Positions 59,327-64,000 of a stretch of DNA of 64,000 bases are shown in pieces. Numbering within the stretch: the first letter of the stretch is position 1; each line of letters begins with the position of its first letter. This stretch comes from Bianquea renquensis (GTDB lineage: Bacteria > Bacillota > Clostridia > Lachnospirales > Bianqueaceae). The stretch is from NCBI RefSeq assembly GCF_014384895.1, contig NZ_JACRSQ010000009.1, positions 75,145 through 139,144 of the forward strand, written 5' to 3'. The notes below the pieces were generated by a model. The model worked only from the letters and a program-made list of their open reading frames with translations. It was not told the origin of the DNA and searched no databases. Both the position numbers and the translations under genes were made by a program.

Positions 59327-60505
59327 GTGGGAAAACGTTTTTTTTCATCGGAATCGGTGACAGAAGGACATCCGGATAAGATCTGTGATCAAATATCGGA
59401 CGGAGTGCTGGACTCTATATTGGCGAAGGACCCTATGGCGCGGGTTGCCTGCGAAACGGCGGTTACCACCGGCTTGGTTCTTGTTATGGGGGAAATCAGC
59501 ACCAATTGTTATGTGGACATACAAAAGATCGCGAGGCAGACGATCAAAGATATAGGCTATGACCGCGCGAAGTACGGATTTGATGGCGATACCTGCGCAG
59601 TATTGACAGCGCTGGACGAGCAGTCGCCGGACATTGCCATGGGTGTTGACAGGGCGCTGGAGGCAAAGGAGGGAAGTCTGACCGATGAGCAATTGGCCAT
59701 CGGGGCGGGGGATCAGGGGATGATGTTTGGATTTGCCTGTGACGAAACTCCTGAACTGATGCCGATGCCCATCGCCTTGGCGCACCGGTTGACGAGAAGG
59801 TTGACCGCAGTGCGCAAGGATGGCACGCTTCCCTATCTCCGGCCCGATGGAAAGTCCATGGTATCCATCGAATACGATGGCAACCGGCCGGTCCGCGTCG
59901 ATACGGTCGTCATCTCATCCCAGCACGGGGAAGACGTGGAACTGGGAAGGCTACAGGAGGACATCATCCGGGACGTGATCAAGGCTACAATATCGGAAGA
60001 GCTGTTGGATGCGAAGACGCGATATCTCATCAATCCTACTGGGCGTTTTGTCGTTGGAGGGCCGCAGGGAGACTCAGGCTTAACCGGGCGCAAGATTATC
60101 GTTGACACCTATGGCGGATATGCTAGCCATGGCGGCGGCGCATTCTCTGGGAAAGATCCGACGAAAGTGGACCGATCTGGAGCCTACGCTGCCCGCTATG
60201 TGGCTAAAAATTTGGTGGCAGCAGGGCTGGCCCGCAAATGTGAGCTGGAAATCGCCTATGCCATCGGCGTTGCGGAGCCGGTTTCCATCTTAGTCAACAC
60301 CTATGGCACAGGAGTTTACTCGGATGAGCGCATCGCGGATATTGTCCGGCAAGAGTTTGACCTCCGGCCAGCCGCTATCATTCGAGATTTGGATTTGCGC
60401 CGGCCCATCTATAAACAGACGGCCGCGTATGGCCACTTTGGACGGCCAGATTTGGATCTTCCATGGGAGAAGACGGACAAGGTTGACCAGCTCCGAAGAA
60501 AGTAA
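59327..60505 (+). CDS. metK: S-adenosylmethionine synthetase MetK
   Basis: A 392-residue enzyme that makes S-adenosylmethionine from methionine and ATP. The start is GTG 59327 (MGKRFFSSESVTEGHPDKI), with GGGGAGG about 10 nt upstream. GAGDQGMMFGFACDETPE is the ATP-site signature, GGGAFSGKDPTKVDRSGAYA the glycine-rich P-loop-like motif. The length is normal. It lies 22 bp after mreB, with no promoter or S-box riboswitch visible in that short gap. The product also serves the radical SAM enzymes in this window (NrdG, QueE). A terminator follows. Confidence 0.97.
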   Translation: MGKRFFSSESVTEGHPDKICDQISDGVLDSILAKDPMARVACETAVTTGLVLVMGEISTNCYVDIQKIARQTIKDIGYDRAKYGFDGDTCAVLTALDEQSPDIAMGVDRALEAKEGSLTDEQLAIGAGDQGMMFGFACDETPELMPMPIALAHRLTRRLTAVRKDGTLPYLRPDGKSMVSIEYDGNRPVRVDTVVISSQHGEDVELGRLQEDIIRDVIKATISEELLDAKTRYLINPTGRFVVGGPQGDSGLTGRKIIVDTYGGYASHGGGAFSGKDPTKVDRSGAYAARYVAKNLVAAGLARKCELEIAYAIGVAEPVSILVNTYGTGVYSDERIADIVRQEFDLRPAAIIRDLDLRRPIYKQTAAYGHFGRPDLDLPWEKTDKVDQLRRK

Positions 60506-60513
60506 AAGGAGGG

Positions 60514-60556
60514 AGGAGATATCGCAGGGAGCGGATATCTCCTTCTCATTTTTTCT
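60514..60556 (+). terminator. Terminator after metK
   Basis: AGGAGATATC (60514-60523) pairs perfectly with GATATCTCCT (60534-60543), followed by a T-rich tail. Confidence 0.8.
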
Positions 60557-60600
60557 ATCGATGACAATCGATACGGATACCCAAAGGAATGGAGGATATT

Positions 60601-62856
60601 ATGGCGCAGAGGGGACACGAGATCCAGGGGATGGTGACGGAGCTCATTTTTTCGAATGAGGCCAATGGATATAAAGTCTGTGAAGTTGAGCTGGAGGATG
60701 AGCGAATCACGGTGGTAGGGATCCTGCCGGATGTGCAGCCGGGGGAATCCATTGCCGCCACCGGAGCATGGAAACAGCATAGCACCTACGGGGAACAGTT
60801 TGAAGTCACATCCTTTGAGAAGACTCTGCCGAAGAGCAAAGAGGCCATTGAGCGATACCTCGGTTCAGGCGCGATCAAGGGGATCGGGGCGGCTCTGGCA
60901 AAACGTATTGTTGATAAGTTCGGGGAGGATACATTAGCGGTGATGGAGCAGGAGCCGGAGCGGCTGGCGGAGATCAAGGGGATCAGCCAGGCAGGCGCCT
61001 GCGAGATAGCGGAGCAGTTTCACCAGCAACGCCAGCTCCGGGAAACCATGATCTTTTTACAGCGCTACGGCATAACAGCAGCGCTGGCCATGAAGATTTA
61101 CAAACAATACAAGGAATCGGCAATTCATGTGATGCAGACAAATCCCTACAGCCTGGCGGATCATATTCAAGGCATTGGATTTCGAAAGGCGGACCAAATT
61201 GCCCAGCAGATCGGCATTCCGTTGGAATCACCGCATAGAATCCGGAGCGCGGTGAAATACATCCTGCGGGAGTCCTCCGGCGAGGGGCATGTGTTTTTGC
61301 CTCTGGATCTGCTGGAGGATCGTGTGTACCAGCTCATTGGCGTGACAGGAATTCAGGTTGAGAACGCCCTCACCGAGCTTATCATGGAGGGCGACGTTGT
61401 GGAAAAAGAAGAGACGGGACAGATGCGGGTGTACTTGACATCCTTTTATACAGCGGAACAGGGAATCGCCCGGCGTCTGTTGAGTTTGGCAGAGGTACGG
61501 CAGGACATAGCGCCGGAGGAAAAAGCTGACCGGCTTAAGCAGGTGGAGAATGCAGCGAAAATCACCCTGGCACCGAATCAGCAGGAAGCCGTCATGGAAG
61601 CGCTCTCGGAAGGCGTTCTGGTCATAACGGGAGGACCTGGTACTGGGAAAACGACGATCATCAACACCCTGTTGGATATCCTGGAGGGAATGGATGAGGA
61701 GGTGCTTTTGGCGGCGCCCACCGGAAGAGCGGCGAAGCGAATGACGGAGGCGACGGGGCGGGAAGCGTCCACCATTCACCGGCTGTTGGAAATTCAATAT
61801 ATGCAGGAGGAGGACGCCAAGCAAACCTTTCAGCGCAATGAAACGCATCCCCTGGAAGCGGATGTGGTGATTTTAGATGAGGTTTCCATGGTGGATGTCT
61901 TGCTGATGAATCATCTTTTAAAGGCGATCATGCCAGGGACGCGCCTTATTTTGGTCGGCGATATGGATCAGCTCCCATCGGTGGGCCCAGGAAACGTGCT
62001 GAAAGATATTATTGCCAGCGGCTGTATAAAGGTGGTCCGACTGACGCAAATCTACCGGCAGGCGGGGCTGAGTGCCATTGTGACCAACGCCCACCGGATC
62101 AATCAGGGGGAATATCCGATTTTTAATCAGAAGGATACGGACTTTTTTTTCATGCGCCGCCGGCGCAAGGAGGATGTTGCGCGCACCATTGTCGACGTCA
62201 TTCTCCACCGGATGCCCAAATTTGCCCACTGTTCTCCCATCGACGATATTCAAGTGTTAAGCCCAATGAAGCGCGGATATTTAGGGGTGGAATCGTTGAA
62301 TCAGATTTTGCAGGAGGCGCTGAATCCCCCCGCATCGTCTAAAAAGGAGCTGGAGTTTCGACAGATCAAACTTCGGGAGGGGGATAAGGTGATGCAGATC
62401 CGCAACAACTACAATACCCCTTGGAAAGTCCTCAACCGGTTTGGATATCCCCTTGACGAGGGCGAGGGGATTTTTAACGGCGATATCGGGCGCATCAAGA
62501 CCATAGATCCACAAGAGCGATGTTTGACTGTCATTTTTGATGACAAAAAAGAAGTTGAGTATGACTACACGGCCCTGGAGGAGCTGGAGCTTGCCTATGC
62601 GGTCACGATCCATAAGGCGCAGGGGACGGAGAGTCCTATCATCGTTCTGCCGCTCCACAGCGGTCCCGCTATGCTGTTTTCTAGAAACCTTTTGTACACT
62701 GCTGTTACGAGAGCCCGGCAGTACGTTGTGGTAATCGGGGAGGAGGACATGGTGCGGCGCATGGTAGACAACAACCGGCCGACGATTCGATACACCGCGC
62801 TGGAGGACCGGCTGAGGGAGGAGATCAGTGCCTCTGCACTATTGGAAGGGAGATAA
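60601..62856 (+). CDS. recD2: RecD2-type (RecD/TraA) DNA helicase
   Basis: A 751-residue superfamily 1B 5'-3' DNA helicase that works without RecBC. I start at ATG 60601, 5 nt after GGAGG. An OB-fold-like N-terminal region (about 1-90) and helix-hairpin-helix repeats (about 90-200, with YLGSGAIKGIGAALAKRI) precede the motor. The Walker A is GGPGTGKTT with K350; VVILDEVSMVDVLLM is the Walker B/motif II; GDMDQLPSVGPG is motif III. LAYAVTIHKAQGTESPIIVL and LLYTAVTRARQYVVV are the C-terminal helicase motifs. Its role in genome stability or recombination repair is known from other Firmicutes. It runs into comF with close spacing. Confidence 0.96.
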   Translation: MAQRGHEIQGMVTELIFSNEANGYKVCEVELEDERITVVGILPDVQPGESIAATGAWKQHSTYGEQFEVTSFEKTLPKSKEAIERYLGSGAIKGIGAALAKRIVDKFGEDTLAVMEQEPERLAEIKGISQAGACEIAEQFHQQRQLRETMIFLQRYGITAALAMKIYKQYKESAIHVMQTNPYSLADHIQGIGFRKADQIAQQIGIPLESPHRIRSAVKYILRESSGEGHVFLPLDLLEDRVYQLIGVTGIQVENALTELIMEGDVVEKEETGQMRVYLTSFYTAEQGIARRLLSLAEVRQDIAPEEKADRLKQVENAAKITLAPNQQEAVMEALSEGVLVITGGPGTGKTTIINTLLDILEGMDEEVLLAAPTGRAAKRMTEATGREASTIHRLLEIQYMQEEDAKQTFQRNETHPLEADVVILDEVSMVDVLLMNHLLKAIMPGTRLILVGDMDQLPSVGPGNVLKDIIASGCIKVVRLTQIYRQAGLSAIVTNAHRINQGEYPIFNQKDTDFFFMRRRRKEDVARTIVDVILHRMPKFAHCSPIDDIQVLSPMKRGYLGVESLNQILQEALNPPASSKKELEFRQIKLREGDKVMQIRNNYNTPWKVLNRFGYPLDEGEGIFNGDIGRIKTIDPQERCLTVIFDDKKEVEYDYTALEELELAYAVTIHKAQGTESPIIVLPLHSGPAMLFSRNLLYTAVTRARQYVVVIGEEDMVRRMVDNNRPTIRYTALEDRLREEISASALLEGR

Positions 62857-62926
62857 AGATTTCGGGTTGTCGCCCGAAACGTCTGTTCAAGAAAAAGCCC
62901 ATGAGGCGGCAGAATGGAGGGGAGTC

Positions 62927-63661
62927 ATGGCGAGATGGAAGCGAATTCTTGCGCGTGGGCTGGAGGATGCGATGCAGCTTCTCTACCCGCCGCGCTGTCT
63001 GTTCTGTCAGCGGGTTCTTCCGTGGCCTGACCGTGTTGGGATTTGTACCAACTGCCATCCAGAAGAGTATTATTTGCCGGAACCCGGCTGTAGGCAGTGT
63101 GGCCGGCCGGTTTCCAGACAAGGAGCCTTATGCCAGAATTGTAGCCTTCACCATATTCAAATTCCAGGCAAGAGCCTGTTTGTCTATGACGGGGCGGTTC
63201 AGGAGGCGATTCATCGCTTCAAATACGATGGACAAAAGGCATATGGAAAAGTCTTCGCCAGCTGTATGGCGAAGGTTTTGTGGCCTCCCGGTGGCGAAGC
63301 AACCAAAGAACCTACGATCGTGACGCCGGTTCCACTCCATGCAGAGCGGTATCATGGCCGAGGCTATAATCAGGCCGAGGTCTTAGCAAAGGAATTTGCA
63401 GAGCAGACGGGCTGCGTGATGCGGAAGCTGTTGGTCAGAGTGCGAAATACCGATCCACAGAATGCATTGAGCGCCACAGCGCGCAAGAAGAATTTACAGG
63501 ATGCCTTTACGGCTGTTGAAGATCAGGCTGTGGGAAGGCACATTATTGTGATGGATGATATCTACACCTCCGGGAGCACCATTGAGGCTTGCGGTGAGGC
63601 GTTGAGGCGTGTGTACCCGGATGTAGAGGTGCGATTTATGACCATTGCAATGAAAGTGTAG
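62927..63661 (+). CDS. ComF family protein
   Basis: A 244-residue protein from ATG 62927 (MARWKRILARGLEDAM), preceded by GGAGGGGAG; a longer in-frame reading overlapping recD2 is rejected. The N-terminal zinc fingers use four CxxC pairs (CLFCQ, CTNC, CRQCGR, CQNC) between about residues 20 and 85. A phosphoribosyltransferase-fold domain follows, with PVPLHAERYHGRGYNQAEVLA and the PRPP-type loop IIVMDDIYTSGSTIEAC. Proteins of this type support natural DNA uptake in Bacillus (ComFC) and DNA use in other bacteria. The position after recD2 suggests DNA processing, but competence itself is not shown. Confidence 0.94.
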   Translation: MARWKRILARGLEDAMQLLYPPRCLFCQRVLPWPDRVGICTNCHPEEYYLPEPGCRQCGRPVSRQGALCQNCSLHHIQIPGKSLFVYDGAVQEAIHRFKYDGQKAYGKVFASCMAKVLWPPGGEATKEPTIVTPVPLHAERYHGRGYNQAEVLAKEFAEQTGCVMRKLLVRVRNTDPQNALSATARKKNLQDAFTAVEDQAVGRHIIVMDDIYTSGSTIEACGEALRRVYPDVEVRFMTIAMKV

Positions 63662-63893
63662 GGGGATTTATTTCTCGCCGTACAGAAAAGTCCGCCGTAA
63701 GGCGGTCAAAATTCTATAGTTTCTGTGATTGGCATTGCGGAAGCCGCCAAATCCAATCCATCTACCGTCCTATCTCGACACGAGATCCATTCCGCTGACA
63801 AAATATGTACAAATTCCCTGGGAACCCACTGTATAAAAAATAAACGTAAATTCCCAAAGTAAGTCCCACAGAGGAAACGGAGATGGAGTTACT
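63662..63893. other. Intergenic region after comF
   Basis: No gene is visible here. It has an AAAGTCCGCC/GGCGG hairpin at about 63684-63706, matching the one near 17.15 kb, and an ATCTCG/CGAGAT hairpin at about 63772-63787. Confidence 0.5.
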
Positions 63894-63947
63894 ATGAGAA
63901 ACGTAGTGGAAATAAGCCTGGGAAAGCTAAAAAAGAGGCAGAAATAA
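63894..63947 (+). CDS. Possible 17-residue leader peptide
   Basis: ATG 63894 follows GGAG by 5 nt and encodes MRNVVEISLGKLKKRQK, then TAA. The next possible gene begins at the very next base, so this may be a leader peptide or an interrupted start. Length and lack of context leave it tentative. Confidence 0.3.
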   Translation: MRNVVEISLGKLKKRQK

Positions 63948-64000
63948 GTGGAAACAGAGACAGAAAAAGAGGAAAAGGTATTGCAAACTGTAAAAAAGGG
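63948..64000 (+). CDS. Possible partial gene at the window edge
   Basis: GTG 63948 follows the TAA of the short reading frame directly, with AGAGG about 9 nt upstream. The 17 visible residues, METETEKEEKVLQTVKK, are charged and run off the window, so nothing more can be said about the product. Confidence 0.3.
   Translation, partial: METETEKEEKVLQTVKK

Noticed and set aside
1..64000. tRNA, rRNA and transposase genes
   Set aside because: I looked for cloverleaf ends, conserved rRNA segments and DDE or integrase motifs and found none that I could support.

Overview
The window comes from a spore-forming, anaerobic Firmicute of the class Clostridia. The evidence is a clostridial-type spoIIQ/spoIIID/mreB segment with sigma-F-like and sigma-E-like promoters, a SpoVB-like flippase, an oxygen-sensitive class III ribonucleotide reductase (NrdD/NrdG), strong Shine-Dalgarno sites before most genes and moderate GC content. 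A gut Oscillospirales-type organism is my inference; no rRNA or tRNA is present to place it. Most genes are ordinary housekeeping genes, with accessory islands between them.

Layout. 1-3.2 kb: a SpoVB-like flippase (partial), a stand-alone NifH-like ATPase and a D-aminoacylase-type amidohydrolase. 3.2-5.5 kb: a compact iscR-iscS-iscU iron-sulfur operon with a promoter and likely operator. 5.5-10.7 kb: a winged-helix regulator, truA, mnmA, a flavin oxidoreductase and mutY. 10.7-31 kb: a glycan-use locus with a membrane AraC-type regulator, two ABC permeases, a binding lipoprotein, GH36 alpha-galactosidase, a 1743-residue secreted beta-helix protein with CBM9-like modules, an SGNH hydrolase, a DUF5107/TPR protein and a convergent GH51 arabinofuranosidase. 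31.7-33.25 kb: an AT-rich islet with DUF4160, DUF2442 and XRE genes between 64-bp direct repeats. 33.3-36.2 kb: nrdD-nrdG with a consensus promoter and an NrdR box. 36.2-40.6 kb: a queuosine-precursor operon (AI-2E-family permease, queC, a queD-queE fusion, folE, queF). 40.6-46.2 kb: a GntR/LacI-type regulator, an IlvD/Edd-family dehydratase, an orphan phosphoribosyltransferase, and an AraC regulator fused to a sialidase-like propeller. 46.3-50.7 kb: a LonC-like protease and transketolase. 50.8-52.1 kb: a CRISPR array with type I-C-like repeats and no cas genes in view. 52.1-55.7 kb: small zinc-ribbon and unknown genes, then rnz and tsaD. 55.8-63.7 kb: spoIIQ, a polysaccharide deacetylase, spoIIID, mreB/mbl, metK, recD2 and comF.

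The best candidate for an undescribed system is a structured leader that occurs three times, at 8.2, 26.0 and 36.3 kb, directly before three unrelated genes. A hairpin with compensating base changes displays GGAGCG in its loop. A matching CGCTCC lies 15-16 nt before each start codon, just ahead of the ribosome-binding site. This predicts a pseudoknot that could control translation initiation. One copy has a perfect 13-nt flanking duplication, so the element may also be mobile. Other notable items are the repeat-bounded islet, the AraC-sialidase fusion, the QueD-QueE fusion and the CRISPR array without neighbouring cas genes.
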